Assembly (NCBI RefSeq): GCF_023824315.1
Contig: NZ_CP098732.1
Coordinates: forward strand, 2,728,001 to 2,792,000
Origin: Acinetobacter tibetensis
GTDB lineage: Bacteria; Pseudomonadota; Gammaproteobacteria; Pseudomonadales; Moraxellaceae
DNA length: 64,000 nt
Reading direction: 5' to 3'
The position numbers and the translations under genes are program-made. Positions 50,244-59,972 of the stretch are shown one piece after another. Numbering within the stretch: position 1 is the first letter of the stretch; each line of letters starts with the position of its first letter. Below the pieces are notes generated by a model, which was given only the letters and a program-made list of their open reading frames with translations, made no database searches and was not told the origin of the DNA.

Positions 50244-51136
50244 GGTAAATTCATCAATTTAGTCACAATGCGATATACAGTATCACGTAATGCATGACGA
50301 TGAACGATTTGATCGACTACACCATGATCAAGCAAGTATTCAGCACGTTGGAACGGTTCTTCCAATTTCTCACGTACTGTTTGCTCAATCACACGTTTAC
50401 CCGCAAAACCAATCATTGCTTTCGGCTCTGCAATATGCACATCACCCAACATGGCTAATGAAGCGGTTACACCACCATATACAGGATGGGTTAACACCAC
50501 GATGTACGGTAAGCCTGCTTCTTTTACACGTTGAATCGCTGCTGATGTACGTGCCATTTGCATTAAAGACAACATGCCTTCTTGCATACGTGCGCCACCT
50601 GATGCGGCAAAACAAATGAATGGCTGTTTCAATGCAATTGCACGTTCAGCCGCTTGCACAAAACGATCACCAACAACTGTACCCATTGAACCGCCCATAA
50701 AGTCGAATTCAAAAGCACATGCGGTCATGGCTACATCTTTCAATGTACCTTGCATCACGATTAAAGCTTCAGATTCACCTGTTTTCTTTTGCGCTTCAAC
50801 CATACGTTCTGGGTAAGGCTTACTGTCAACAAATTTAAGTGGATCTTTGGCAACAAATTCTTGACCCAGTTCAGTTTTAACTTGGTCAAAGAACCATGTT
50901 AAACGATCACGCGCTTTCATGCGTAAATGCTCGTCACATTGTGGGCAGACATAAGCATTGAATGTCATTGCGGTGCGTGTCACCAATGCATGACATTCAG
51001 GACATTCAACCGTTGGTTCTGTAAACGTTGCTTTGAGTGCTTGTTGCTCATCGGGAACTTCAATGCCTGGAACGCCACGTTCAGTCCACGGTGTCGATGG
51101 GCTAAGAATTTTCCCTGATTTCACTTCTTGATTCAT
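50240..51136 (-). CDS. accD: Acetyl-CoA carboxylase carboxyltransferase subunit beta
   Basis: 298 residues. Zinc ribbon with Cys45, Cys48, Cys64 and Cys67 (CPEC and CPQC). The crotonase-like core has FAASGGARMQEGMLSLMQMA, PVYGGVTASLAMLGD and GFAGKRVIEQT. With AccA it transfers CO2 from biotin to acetyl-CoA, the first step of fatty-acid synthesis. Four-base overlaps on both sides put it within the trpA-accD-folC chain. Confidence 0.97.
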   Translation of the reverse strand: MNQEVKSGKILSPSTPWTERGVPGIEVPDEQQALKATFTEPTVECPECHALVTRTAMTFNAYVCPQCDEHLRMKARDRLTWFFDQVKTELGQEFVAKDPLKFVDSKPYPERMVEAQKKTGESEALIVMQGTLKDVAMTACAFEFDFMGGSMGTVVGDRFVQAAERAIALKQPFICFAASGGARMQEGMLSLMQMARTSAAIQRVKEAGLPYIVVLTHPVYGGVTASLAMLGDVHIAEPKAMIGFAGKRVIEQTVREKLEEPFQRAEYLLDHGVVDQIVHRHALRDTVYRIVTKLMNLP

Positions 51137-51936
51137 ACTAACTCATCGAGCGCTGCTCGAAGCTCCTTGACTTTATTAACCGTTTCAACAACGGCTTGTT
51201 CTGGTGCCAAGCTTGCAAATTGTTTTACAAATGCACTGCCGACAATCACAGCATCCGCCACACCACCCATTGCTTTCGCAGAAGCAGCATCGCTAATACC
51301 AAAACCGACACCAACAGGAATATCTGTCTCTGCTTTAATTTTTTGGATACGTGCCGCAGCTTCAGACACATCTAAAGTTGCTGCACCTGTTACCCCTTTC
51401 AAAGATACATAATAGATAAATCCACTGGCCTGCTTCACCACATGACGAATACGTTCATCCGTAGAAGTTGGCGCAAGTAAGAAAATTTGATCCATTTCAT
51501 ACTTTTTCAGGACATCATCCAGAGCTTGGGCTTCTTCTGGCGGTAAATCGACCAGCAAAATGCCATCCACACCACATTCGTTGGCATAGGCTACAAATTT
51601 TTCATAGCCAATCACTTCAACAGGATTTAAATATCCCATTAACACAACAGGTGTTTCTTGGTCTTTTTGACGGAACTCTTTCACCATATTCAATGCATCT
51701 AGGGTATTGGTTCCACCAGCCAAAGCACGCTCAGCGGCTAAAGCAATGACAGGACCATCCGCCATAGGGTCTGAAAATGGTAGTCCAAGTTCAATAACAT
51801 CTACGCCCGCCTCAACCATTTGATGTAACAGAGGTACTGTTACTTGTGGATGAGGATCTCCAGCCATCACATAGGAAACTAGCGCTTTACGCTGTTGAGA
51901 TTTAAGTTGTCCAAAACGAGTGGCTAAACGTGACAT
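51133..51936 (-). CDS. trpA: Tryptophan synthase alpha subunit
   Basis: 267 residues. Catalytic Glu49 and Asp60 fall at the canonical positions in IELGLPFSDPMADGP. GFGISDAASAKAMGGVADAVIVGSA binds the phosphate. It splits indole-3-glycerol phosphate and passes indole to TrpB. trpB and trpF lie 6 kb away on the same strand, so trpA is instead coupled to accD. Confidence 0.97.
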   Translation of the reverse strand: MSRLATRFGQLKSQQRKALVSYVMAGDPHPQVTVPLLHQMVEAGVDVIELGLPFSDPMADGPVIALAAERALAGGTNTLDALNMVKEFRQKDQETPVVLMGYLNPVEVIGYEKFVAYANECGVDGILLVDLPPEEAQALDDVLKKYEMDQIFLLAPTSTDERIRHVVKQASGFIYYVSLKGVTGAATLDVSEAAARIQKIKAETDIPVGVGFGISDAASAKAMGGVADAVIVGSAFVKQFASLAPEQAVVETVNKVKELRAALDELV

Positions 51937-52298
51937 AGGGTTGTACTTTCCTTGAATTATTTAAAACTGAGGAGTTGGTTTTGTAGAAATACAAGACAAC
52001 GCATTGTAACGCTATTTTTTACACCTTGAATAGAGTTCATGCACTTCCTTTGAATTTCATACGACATCACCTGATTCAGAACAACCCGAAAGCTACATTT
52101 ACTAATATTTGGCGAGTTTTCTCAATGATCAAAGATGCCTAATTTTCGCTTTTATGCAGACCGCACCAACTCTAGAAAATGACAATCCCTTTAGCAAAGT
52201 CAACGAAATTCAGCTACTCAGGTTTTACATTTTAAATTTTTAGAAATGATCAAAGCTCCATTATACTGTGCGCACTTATTCGCTGTTTCCTAACATTT
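51937..52298. other. Non-coding region between trpA and the antiporter gene
   Basis: 362 bases between divergent genes. No gene seen. TATACT near 52264, with a weak -35, could be the antiporter promoter. Confidence 0.5.
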
Positions 52299-53636
52299 AT
52301 GACCTCCGACCCACAGGGTAAAGTGCAAGCCCGAGCGCTTGCGCTACTCCCCCTTATTGTTTTTTTGGCTATCTTTTTGGGTAGCGGAATTTATCATTCC
52401 CTAATTGGCACTGAATTTGCCTTTTATCAAATTAAAGCCCCAGTAGCCGCGCTCCCTGCTGTAATACTGGCTGTACTTATTTATAAAGGTCACTTAAACC
52501 AAGCCATTGAGACTTTCCTCAAAGGTGCCAGCCACCCTAATCTGATTCTCATGTTTATGGTGTTTATGCTGGCTGGGGCCTTCGCGAGTATCAGCAGTGC
52601 AATTGGCAGTGTAGATGCGACCGTCCAACTTGGGCTATCGCTCATTCCTCCTGCTTTTGTTCTCCCCATGTTGTTTGTCATCTCTGCCTTTATTGCAACA
52701 GCCATGGGCACTTCCATGGGCACCATTGCGGCCTGTGCCCCCATTGCTTTTGGTTTTGCCCAAGTGACCAATATTGAAACCGTGATGGCGATTGGTGCTG
52801 TCGTGAGTGGTGCGATGTTTGGTGACAATCTCTCTATGATTTCAGACACCACCATTGCAGCAACCAGCAGTCAAAAAGTGCAACTCCGCGATAAATTCCG
52901 CGTCAATATTTGGATTGCAGGGCCAGCGTCTATCATTACCATTCTGGTGTTTATTTTGATGAGTAAGGATTCTCAAGCCATTCAATATCAAGACTATGAT
53001 TTATGGCTGATTCTTCCTTATGTTGCCGTGTTTTTCTTGGCTTTTAGTCGCTTACACGTTTTAGCGGTTCTAACCATTGGAATCATGATTTCTGGTGTAA
53101 TCGGTTTAATACAACAGAGCGGCTTTACCTTACTTAAATTGAATACCTCAATTTATGATGGCTTTGTCGGCATGTTTGAAGTGGCATTGCTCTCAATGCT
53201 ATTGGGCGGGCTATCCAGCATCATGCAACGTGAAGGTGGTTTAGAATGGCTGATTCAACGGATTTATAGCCTGACGCGTCTTTTAAAAATTGGACAACAA
53301 CGTGCTGGCGAGCTTGGTGTCAGCTTTCTGGTGATCTTCTCGAACTTATTTGTTGCCAATAATACTGTCGCAATTATTTTATCGGGTGATATGGCCCGTG
53401 AAGTGGCACAAGAATACGGATTAGATCCGAAACGTGTTGCCGCACTCATGGATATTTTCTCCTGCGTGGTCCAAGGTCTGATCCCCTATGGCGCACAACT
53501 ACTTTTGGCATGTTCTATCGCCAAACTCTCTCCAGTCGAACTAATTGGTCATATTTACTATTGTTGGGTCTTGGCGATTTTTGCCATTTTAGCCATCGTA
53601 CTACGCTACCCGAAATTGAATCAAAAGACGATCTAA
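52299..53636 (+). CDS. Na+/H+ antiporter, NhaC family
   Basis: 445 residues, about 11 helices. ATAMGTSMGTIAACAPIAFG, SGAMFGDNLSMISDTTIAA and SNLFVANNTVAIILSG are NhaC family blocks; the GDN-SD segment holds the ion-binding Asp residues. Related families take up malate or amino acids, so the exact cargo is open. Starts 362 bases from trpA in the opposite direction. Confidence 0.92.
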   Translation: MTSDPQGKVQARALALLPLIVFLAIFLGSGIYHSLIGTEFAFYQIKAPVAALPAVILAVLIYKGHLNQAIETFLKGASHPNLILMFMVFMLAGAFASISSAIGSVDATVQLGLSLIPPAFVLPMLFVISAFIATAMGTSMGTIAACAPIAFGFAQVTNIETVMAIGAVVSGAMFGDNLSMISDTTIAATSSQKVQLRDKFRVNIWIAGPASIITILVFILMSKDSQAIQYQDYDLWLILPYVAVFFLAFSRLHVLAVLTIGIMISGVIGLIQQSGFTLLKLNTSIYDGFVGMFEVALLSMLLGGLSSIMQREGGLEWLIQRIYSLTRLLKIGQQRAGELGVSFLVIFSNLFVANNTVAIILSGDMAREVAQEYGLDPKRVAALMDIFSCVVQGLIPYGAQLLLACSIAKLSPVELIGHIYYCWVLAIFAILAIVLRYPKLNQKTI

Positions 53637-53654
53637 TCAAACTTGCTCAATTCC

Positions 53655-53679
53655 AGCGGTTCAATGAACCGCTTTTTTA
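53655..53679. terminator. Terminator between antiporter and AraC genes
   Basis: Stem AGCGGTT / AACCGCT with loop CAATG and a following T-run on the plus strand. Confidence 0.82.
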
Positions 53680-53681
53680 TC

Positions 53682-54716
53682 TCATTCACGCAGTTTGAGC
53701 TGTTGCCGTCGCCCTAAAAGCGTCTGTCCTGTTGCCGCCTTATAGGCACGTGCCAAAGCCGATTGGTCTGAATACCCCAGTGCTAAAGCCACTTCACTCA
53801 AACTCATTTTTTGCTGTAGCAAAACATCGCAACGTTTCATTCGTTCCGTTTCAATAATTTTTTTAAATGAACTGTCAAATTCACTGAGCTGCCGCTGTAA
53901 AGTACGTACCGATAAGTGCAGTTCTTGCGCCACCCATTCCAGCTTTGGCACATCTTGATGAAATACTAAATATTCTGCCACAAGCGTATGTAAATGGGTC
54001 ATGAGCGTGATATGCGCTGATTTTGCTGCAATCACCTCTTCAGCATGTTTAAGTAGTAAATGATTAAGCGATGGGTCGGGTTGCTGAGACTTCAGCAACA
54101 AACTTTCACGATTCAACTCTAAGGCATAACGCACTTGATGGAAAAATACATCACAGCCATAAAAACGCTGATAATGATAAACCGCACAACGTGGTGCATG
54201 CGCAAAATATAATTTTTTCAATGAGAACTGATCAAAAGAAAAAATCTGTCGAGCCAATTGCACCATTGCAGCAACGGTCATTTCATTAATCAGCACATGC
54301 TCGCTGTGGGAAAATCCCCAATGAATATGAATGCTCTGATCCACTTGAGACATATGCATGGGCAGCGTTTCTCGCCCATCAATCACTAAACGGTTAAAAC
54401 GTAAAACAAACTGTAACGCTTCTGCCACACTGGTACTTTTCGATGCGATATAGCCCAACACGCCAAAATGTTCAGGTTGTATATGCTGTACAATATCGAA
54501 AATAAGATGAGGACAATTGAGTTGCTGCTCTGTTTGTTGTATTAAATCAATAAATAAAGCATACGATGATTGTGCATCAATCGGTTGTGATAAAATATAA
54601 CTCAACTGTTGTTTTTGCACTGCCGAGAAAGGAAAGGCAAAACCATCAATATCACGTAATTTAAGATAGCTATGCCATAAATGAAAAAAGCCATTGGGGA
54701 TTTGTAATGTATACAT
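53682..54716 (-). CDS. AraC family transcriptional regulator (AraC-type with OruR/ArgR-like N-domain)
   Basis: 344 residues from the ATG at 54714-54716, with AGGT nearby. A longer frame to 54860 would overlap the divergent gene. The N-terminal ~220 residues fit the ligand-binding AraC_N type domain (EHFGVLGYIASKSTSVAEALQFVLRFNRL). The C-terminus has WVAQELHLSVRTLQRQL and SLSEVALALGYSDQSALARAYKAATGQT. Divergent from the diiron hydrolase gene with a ~134-base intergenic region, so it probably controls that gene. Confidence 0.9.
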   Translation of the reverse strand: MYTLQIPNGFFHLWHSYLKLRDIDGFAFPFSAVQKQQLSYILSQPIDAQSSYALFIDLIQQTEQQLNCPHLIFDIVQHIQPEHFGVLGYIASKSTSVAEALQFVLRFNRLVIDGRETLPMHMSQVDQSIHIHWGFSHSEHVLINEMTVAAMVQLARQIFSFDQFSLKKLYFAHAPRCAVYHYQRFYGCDVFFHQVRYALELNRESLLLKSQQPDPSLNHLLLKHAEEVIAAKSAHITLMTHLHTLVAEYLVFHQDVPKLEWVAQELHLSVRTLQRQLSEFDSSFKKIIETERMKRCDVLLQQKMSLSEVALALGYSDQSALARAYKAATGQTLLGRRQQLKLRE

Positions 54717-54850
54717 GGCTCTACCTGTCTGTTTGACATTTTTTATTTTCGATATGGCATAAAATGTATAAAAAATGGCAAGTACTGTCAAAACTTCTCC
54801 GATAAACACCGACATACTGCTCTTATCGAAGGTTCTATTAGTAAAAAACA

Positions 54851-55735
54851 ATGAATACAATAGTCCGAAATCAAGTTCATCCCGTTGTGCGTACCGAATT
54901 CGATTTTAAATTGGATCAGGTCCCTCGCTTCTGGATGAACAATGACCCATTTTTAACCCGTGTATTTGACGCGTTGAGCCTCACTTTTCCTGATGGGGAG
55001 CGTTACTTTATTCAATCGGTACGCTTGTTTCGCGATAAAATTACGGATCCTGAGTTAGAACAACGTGTCGGCGCTTTCATTCGCCAAGAAGCCCAACACG
55101 GTATCGCACATGAAAAAATGAACCATGTCATGCGCGCCCAAGGCATGCCTGTCGATCAATTTATTCAACGAATTAACCGAGTATTTAAGTTCGAACTTGA
55201 AGAGCGTTCTCCTCAATACAATATTGCCATGACAGCAGCGGCAGAACATTTGACCGCCTTAATGGCAGAAACCTTTTATGGTAAAAAGGAAACTTTAGCC
55301 AACGCTCATCCTTACGTACGTGCACTCTTGGCGTGGCATGCGATTGAAGAAATGGAACATCGTGATGTCGCATTTGATGTGATGCAACAAGTGGGTGAAG
55401 TATCAGAGTCAATGCGTCGATGGGCACTCATTCTCACCACGCTTATGATGATTGGCTTTACGCTCTATCGCGCCAATGTCATGTTAAGACATGATGGCTT
55501 TGGTCGTTGGCAACGCTTCTGTATGATTATGAAAGGATTACCTTGGTTCTTTGGTCGTAAAGGTACCTTAACCAGTATTCGCAAACAATATTTTGATTGG
55601 TTTAAGAAAGGATTTCATCCCAGCCAACAACCAATTATTCGTCAATACAATGTGTGGGTCGATACCCTTGCTGCAACCAACGATCCTATTCAAGCAGGTG
55701 AAGCTTTTTGGCAGGCTGCACAAAGTAAAAAATAA
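54851..55735 (+). CDS. Metal-dependent hydrolase, PF10118-type
   Basis: 294 residues. Ferritin-like metal motifs: RQEAQHGIAHEKMN and AWHAIEEMEHRDVAFDVM each contain Glu and His in ExxH spacing, with a further Glu in AAAEHLTALMAE. This is the predicted metal-dependent hydrolase family often found next to AraC regulators and fatty-acid or alkane genes. Substrate unknown. The C-terminus contains a hydrophobic segment (WALILTTLMMIGFTLY), so it may be membrane bound. Confidence 0.85.
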   Translation: MNTIVRNQVHPVVRTEFDFKLDQVPRFWMNNDPFLTRVFDALSLTFPDGERYFIQSVRLFRDKITDPELEQRVGAFIRQEAQHGIAHEKMNHVMRAQGMPVDQFIQRINRVFKFELEERSPQYNIAMTAAAEHLTALMAETFYGKKETLANAHPYVRALLAWHAIEEMEHRDVAFDVMQQVGEVSESMRRWALILTTLMMIGFTLYRANVMLRHDGFGRWQRFCMIMKGLPWFFGRKGTLTSIRKQYFDWFKKGFHPSQQPIIRQYNVWVDTLAATNDPIQAGEAFWQAAQSKK

Positions 55736-55754
55736 GATGCAACCAGATCATGCT

Positions 55755-55785
55755 GCATCTAAATTAAATGCCCTAATTTAGATGC
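55755..55785. terminator. Strong convergent hairpin, no T-run
   Basis: Perfect 12-bp stem GCATCTAAATTA / TAATTTAGATGC around a 7-base loop, between the hydrolase and the DUF2804 gene. Probably a bidirectional terminator or mRNA end protector. Confidence 0.6.
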
Positions 55786-55803
55786 AATTGAAAGTAGATA
55801 TTT

Positions 55804-56796
55804 CTACCATTTCGCATAATGCTGTTCCAAAAGACCATACTCATCGACCAATACTATTTCTTGATCATCTTGCTGAATCGTTCCACTGATACGTGCCTGC
55901 CATTGACTAAATTGGCTACCGACCAATCTTAAGTTCAAATTTTCATAACGACGCCAACTGGTCGTAACGATTAGATTCAGACGTTGATCCAAAGAACGAA
56001 TATTCCAACGTCCTTCTTCAAGATGCTCAAATAAAATATCGGTCAATTGAAACAACTGACCATTTACCCACAAGCAATTCTCATTACCAAAACTTTCATT
56101 GACACCAGAGGCTAAATTCAGTCCAATTCGTTGATGATTGGTATCCCAGAAATTACAAGACAACCAGAACCAAGCCGTTTCTGGTCGAAGAAATCCACAT
56201 GTATCATCTAAAGAAGCAAAAGTCTTATCATGAAATTGCACCATTTCATTTTGCTTATTGACAAAATAGCCTTCACACCCAAGTGTGGTGAGTTTTTGCG
56301 TATAGGTCCAACCATTAATTCCTGTTGGACTACACATGCTTAAGGGTTGTGTTCCTGCACAGAAAATACGGGCATTCAGTTTAATTTCACCATATTTAGT
56401 CACACGGATATAACGCACCCCATTGGCATGTTGCATTTCAATTTGAAACGGCGATTTATGAAAAAAACTTTGGTTATATAAAGGCTGCTCATCTAAAAGT
56501 GTATTACGCGCCAAAAAATTAATGGCATTCCATTCCATGACGTCCTGAGTAAGGTGGTTATAAACGTAAAAAAAACCATGCCCTGCCCATGCAATATCGG
56601 CAATGGCTACCCCAATGGTGTAATGTTCATGCTGAATGGAGCAAAATTTAAATTTCTTATATTTTAAACGTTTACGCCAACCATCCAACACCTCTCCATA
56701 AGGGGTTTTGTATTGGTATTTCTGAACGTCAATATTTTGAGGTAATGCATTAAAGCGACCATAATGTGGCTGCCCATTCGACTGAATTAAATCCAT
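55804..56796 (-). CDS. DUF2804 domain protein
   Basis: 330 residues. The order HYGRFNALP near the start, FKFCSIQHEHYTIGVAIADIAWAGHGFFYVY and the C-terminal EGRWNIRSLDQRLNLIV match DUF2804, a beta-rich family. No signal peptide or membrane helix is evident. Function unknown; some relatives hydrolyse or bind lipids. It is alone between convergent and same-strand genes. Confidence 0.8.
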   Translation of the reverse strand: MDLIQSNGQPHYGRFNALPQNIDVQKYQYKTPYGEVLDGWRKRLKYKKFKFCSIQHEHYTIGVAIADIAWAGHGFFYVYNHLTQDVMEWNAINFLARNTLLDEQPLYNQSFFHKSPFQIEMQHANGVRYIRVTKYGEIKLNARIFCAGTQPLSMCSPTGINGWTYTQKLTTLGCEGYFVNKQNEMVQFHDKTFASLDDTCGFLRPETAWFWLSCNFWDTNHQRIGLNLASGVNESFGNENCLWVNGQLFQLTDILFEHLEEGRWNIRSLDQRLNLIVTTSWRRYENLNLRLVGSQFSQWQARISGTIQQDDQEIVLVDEYGLLEQHYAKW

Positions 56797-56965
56797 TTAT
56801 CCAATTCCATTTCACATATCGCTAGATCTGCTTTGACCTATACAGCATGTCACATTAAGAATTTTTTTCGTTCTTTTTATGCAGCAAGTATCGATCATTT
56901 CTTACTCACCCCATGTTAGCATAAAAAAATGCTATATCAGCACAACGCACTTAAAATGTTTAAAA

Positions 56966-57481
56966 TTAAACATTTAACGTAAGATAAGTATTTTCCCATG
57001 TGTTTGCATCAAACTCAGCTTCAACCAGACTCACATAACGACCATGTATACAATCAATGGCAATACAGTCATCCACTTCTAAAACACGATCTGTATGTTG
57101 CTTTTGCCACTTTTGATCAAAGTGATGTTTGCCAAGGTGTTTGGCTTCTGCGGCATGAGGAGCAACAACCAGCACATAGCGATGTAACTCACCAAATTCA
57201 CGCGCATCATAGCCGCCTAAATTAATTAGCCACAGCTTTTCATCTGCGACTTGAGGTTGGGCATCACTAAACTGAATCTGGTATTTTTTTCCTGCACTTT
57301 CGACACCATTTACCTGTGCCCAAGCATCAATGTGTAAACCTTTTTGTTCACCAAACCATGCATTTTTTAACTGTGTATAGGTGTCTTCTAGGCTATCGCC
57401 CACAGCAAATACAACATCATGGACTTCGGTATTGGCACGTGCATGGCGACCACCAAGCATGACCATAAATAGACTAGGCAT
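56966..57481 (-). CDS. DUF1543 domain protein
   Basis: 171 residues with two similar halves, each a small alpha-beta unit: MLGGRHARANTEVHDVVFAVG and LINLGGYDAREFGELHRYVLVV. This duplicated GG-x-x-x-x-R-x-x-x-E-x-H pattern is DUF1543. Function unknown. It follows the repeat element at 57531. AAGAAAGG-type ribosome site precedes the ATG. Confidence 0.83.
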   Translation of the reverse strand: MPSLFMVMLGGRHARANTEVHDVVFAVGDSLEDTYTQLKNAWFGEQKGLHIDAWAQVNGVESAGKKYQIQFSDAQPQVADEKLWLINLGGYDAREFGELHRYVLVVAPHAAEAKHLGKHHFDQKWQKQHTDRVLEVDDCIAIDCIHGRYVSLVEAEFDANTWENTYLTLNV

Positions 57482-57530
57482 TTTCTTTCCTTTCTTTTGA
57501 GATATTTTTTTATAGCTAACAGGCGATTCA

Positions 57531-57670
57531 CGGAAACGTCATTCACAATTGTTCGAGGTAGACCACACTTCGAGAGAAATGTTTTTGCAACTCCATTAAT
57601 CACATGAAAGTATAGGACGAGTTTTGCGAATGACAATGCCTTTGGTTACTTTGGGCTTATCCAAAGTAAC
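57531..57670. repeat. Dispersed structured intergenic repeat, copy 2
   Basis: The left block CGGAAACGTCATTCACAA (57531-57548) matches copy 1 in 17 of 18 bases. The right block GTTTTGCGAATGACAATG (57621-57638) matches 18 of 18. Exactly six bases later a 10-bp stem with a 6-base loop is formed (57645-57654 / 57661-57670), as in copy 1 but with a different stem sequence that still pairs. The interior differs from copy 1 and is shorter. The rest of the 481-base gap between DUF1543 and trpB has no gene I can support. Confidence 0.75.
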
Positions 57671-57882
57671 ATGACAAACTCCTTACATTCGAGGTGTAAG
57701 CAGCAAGACTCCGTCAAAATACAAATAACGTTACATGACCAATAAGATAGATTTGACCAGAGTTTTCATTGGTAGGAAATATCTTACTTTTGTTTCGAAT
57801 AAATCAACAAAATCATCTTGTTGAGCAGACATCCATATCGCCTTTCCTTATTCATGTTTTGGATAAACTTTTATTTCAACAA

Positions 57883-57915
57883 AAAACGTGCTGAATTGCT
57901 TCAGCACGTTTTTAA
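57883..57915 (-). terminator. Terminator of the trpFB operon
   Basis: Stem AAAAACGTGCTGAA / TTCAGCACGTTTTT with a short loop; T-runs both ways. 48 bases after the trpB stop. Confidence 0.92.
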
Positions 57916-57962
57916 TATTTGACAACCTTCTCCAAAGAGAGAAGCTTCACATCAGAGGAAAA

Positions 57963-59192
57963 TCACATCTCAACCATTTCCACACCATCAATACGTGCCA
58001 CGGTCATTAAGTCTTTATCACCACGGCCTGAAACCGTCGCAATAATAATTTGATCCTTAGACATGGTTGGCGCAAGTTTTGTCACATAAGCCATCGCATG
58101 TGAACTTTCTAATGCAGGGATAATCCCTTCAATATGGGTTAAATCGCGGAAACCTTGTAAGGCTTCATTATCATTGATCGCCACATAATCCACGCGGTGC
58201 ATATCTTTTAAGAAGCTATGTTCAGGGCCTACGCCCGGATAATCTAGACCCGCAGAAATTGAATGCGTTTCAATGATCTGACCTTGTTCATCTGACATCA
58301 AATAGGTACGGTTACCGTGTAAAACACCAACATGACCAGCATTTAAAGGTGCAGAATGTTTACCTGTTTCAATGCCATAACCTGCGGCTTCGACACCATA
58401 CATTTTGACATCTGGGTCATTCAAGAATGGGTAGAACAAGCCCATCGCATTTGAACCACCACCTACACATGCCACTAAGGCATCAGGTAAACGTCCTGCT
58501 TGCTCTTGAATTTGTTTGCGAGCTTCACGACCAATAATAGACTGGAAATCACGGACTAATTGTGGATATGGATGTGGGCCTGCAACCGTACCAATCACAT
58601 AGTAAGTTGAGTCAACATTAGTCACCCAGTCACGCATCGCTTCGTTCATGGCATCTTTTAATGTTTTAGAGCCACTTTCCACAGGTACAACGGTCGCACC
58701 GAGTAAACGCATACGATAGACGTTCATGGCTTGACGTTTCACGTCATCTGCACCCATGAACACTACACACTCAAGACCTAAACGCGCTGCGATGGTTGCC
58801 GTTGCGACACCGTGCTGACCTGCACCAGTTTCAGCAATAATACGTTTTTTACCCGAAAGTTTTGCCAGTAAAGCCTGACCAATGGTGTTGTTCACTTTAT
58901 GTGAACCCGTATGATTCAGGTCTTCACGTTTTAAGTAAATTTGCGCACCACCCAACTCTTTCGACCATCGTTCAGCATAATATAAAGGACTAGGACGACC
59001 TACATAGTAGGCGAGATCACGGTCGAATTCTGCCAGAAACTGCTCATCATCTTTCATACGAAAATAGAGCTTTTCTAAGTCTTCTAATGCTGCCATTAGA
59101 GTTTCTGACACAAAACGTCCGCCATGGATACCAAAATGCCCACGTTCATCTGGGTATTGGGTATAGTCAATCATATTACTTTGCTGATCCAC
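57963..59192 (-). CDS. trpB: Tryptophan synthase beta subunit
   Basis: 409 residues from GTG at 59192, which has AAGGAG six bases upstream. An ATG six codons later is possible but has a weaker site. Lys99 in HTGSHKVNN binds pyridoxal phosphate, and [10 protein letters not shown] holds the phosphate. It condenses indole with serine. Overlaps trpF by 17 bases, so both are translated from one message. Confidence 0.97.
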   Translation of the reverse strand: MDQQSNMIDYTQYPDERGHFGIHGGRFVSETLMAALEDLEKLYFRMKDDEQFLAEFDRDLAYYVGRPSPLYYAERWSKELGGAQIYLKREDLNHTGSHKVNNTIGQALLAKLSGKKRIIAETGAGQHGVATATIAARLGLECVVFMGADDVKRQAMNVYRMRLLGATVVPVESGSKTLKDAMNEAMRDWVTNVDSTYYVIGTVAGPHPYPQLVRDFQSIIGREARKQIQEQAGRLPDALVACVGGGSNAMGLFYPFLNDPDVKMYGVEAAGYGIETGKHSAPLNAGHVGVLHGNRTYLMSDEQGQIIETHSISAGLDYPGVGPEHSFLKDMHRVDYVAINDNEALQGFRDLTHIEGIIPALESSHAMAYVTKLAPTMSKDQIIIATVSGRGDKDLMTVARIDGVEMVEM

Positions 59193-59817
59193 GATGGACT
59201 CCTTGCATGAAGTTTTCTATAAGTTGTTGGTCTTTTATACCTTTAGCGGATTCTACGCCTCCGCTGACATCTACAGCATAAGCCCCAGTCGTCTTTATAG
59301 CGTCTTCAACATTAGTGGGGGTTAAACCACCAGCTAAAATTAAAGGAATATCAAGCTTAGGGAATTGCGACCAGTCAAAACTGTGCCCTGTTCCCCCTTT
59401 TAGTTCAGGATGCCATGCATCTAACAGTACTGCACTTGCCCCTGCCTGTTGGAAGCGTTGAACTTCTGCCACTACATCCAGTTCAGGTTTCACCTGAATG
59501 GCTTTATACCAACGACGCCCAACTTGTGTCGCAATCATCTGACAGTCTGCTGGTGTTTCATCACCATGAAACTGAATAATATCGAGCGCCACTTGTTTTA
59601 ACACATCCGCAATGTCATCCGCAGTGGCATTCACAAAAAGTCCAACAGTTTGCACATAAGCAGGCACATGTTGAATCAATTCTTTGGCTTGAACTACACT
59701 GACATGGCGTGGACTGGGCGGGAAAAATACAAAACCAATTGCATCTGCCCCTGCATTGACCACAGCTTGAATATCTTGGCTACGGGTAATTCCACAAATT
59801 TTGGCACGGGTTCGCAT
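59176..59817 (-). CDS. trpF: Phosphoribosylanthranilate isomerase
   Basis: 213 residues. The early CGITR, LIQFHGDE-like [13 protein letters not shown], and the phosphate loops [10 protein letters not shown] and VDVSGGVES are family markers. Catalytic Cys (CGITR) and Asp (VDVSGG) are present. It heads the trpFB operon, a pair described earlier in Acinetobacter. The transcript leader contains a palindrome at 59841-59863. Confidence 0.96.
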   Translation of the reverse strand: MRTRAKICGITRSQDIQAVVNAGADAIGFVFFPPSPRHVSVVQAKELIQHVPAYVQTVGLFVNATADDIADVLKQVALDIIQFHGDETPADCQMIATQVGRRWYKAIQVKPELDVVAEVQRFQQAGASAVLLDAWHPELKGGTGHSFDWSQFPKLDIPLILAGGLTPTNVEDAIKTTGAYAVDVSGGVESAKGIKDQQLIENFMQGVHRGSAK

Positions 59818-59840
59818 AGATTATGACTCTGGCTCGACCC

Positions 59841-59863
59841 TATTTATAGCTGATCTATAAATA
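59841..59863 (-). promoter_or_regulatory. Palindrome in the trpF leader
   Basis: 9-bp inverted repeat TATTTATAG / CTATAAATA with loop CTGAT, extended outward by GGG/CCC. It lies 24 bases before the trpF ATG and about 10 bases after a weak TACAAT -10 (59881-59876). Could be an operator or leader hairpin. Confidence 0.5.
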
Positions 59864-59933
59864 ACAGGGCGAATCATTGTAATGCAATTTTTTCGCCTTG
59901 CGTAAAGTTCATCCTGAAAAATCTTTACATCGA

Positions 59934-59962
59934 TTGTTTAATTCGCATACAAACCGTATACT
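59934..59962 (+). promoter_or_regulatory. Predicted promoter upstream of the cobalamin riboswitch
   Basis: TTGTTT (59934-59939), 17-base spacer, TATACT (59957-59962). The start near 59969 is right before the riboswitch. Confidence 0.6.
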
Positions 59963-59972
59963 GCGCCCAAAT

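Noticed and set aside
52299..57481. Block between trpA and trpB as a genomic island
   Set aside because: No integrase, transposase, tRNA junction or direct repeats at the ends, and codon use looks like the neighbours. Kept only as a synteny observation.
57731..57832. 33-codon minus-strand frame starting at 57832 with a purine-rich leader
   Set aside because: Too short and without clear features; a possible truncated gene start but not supportable from sequence alone.
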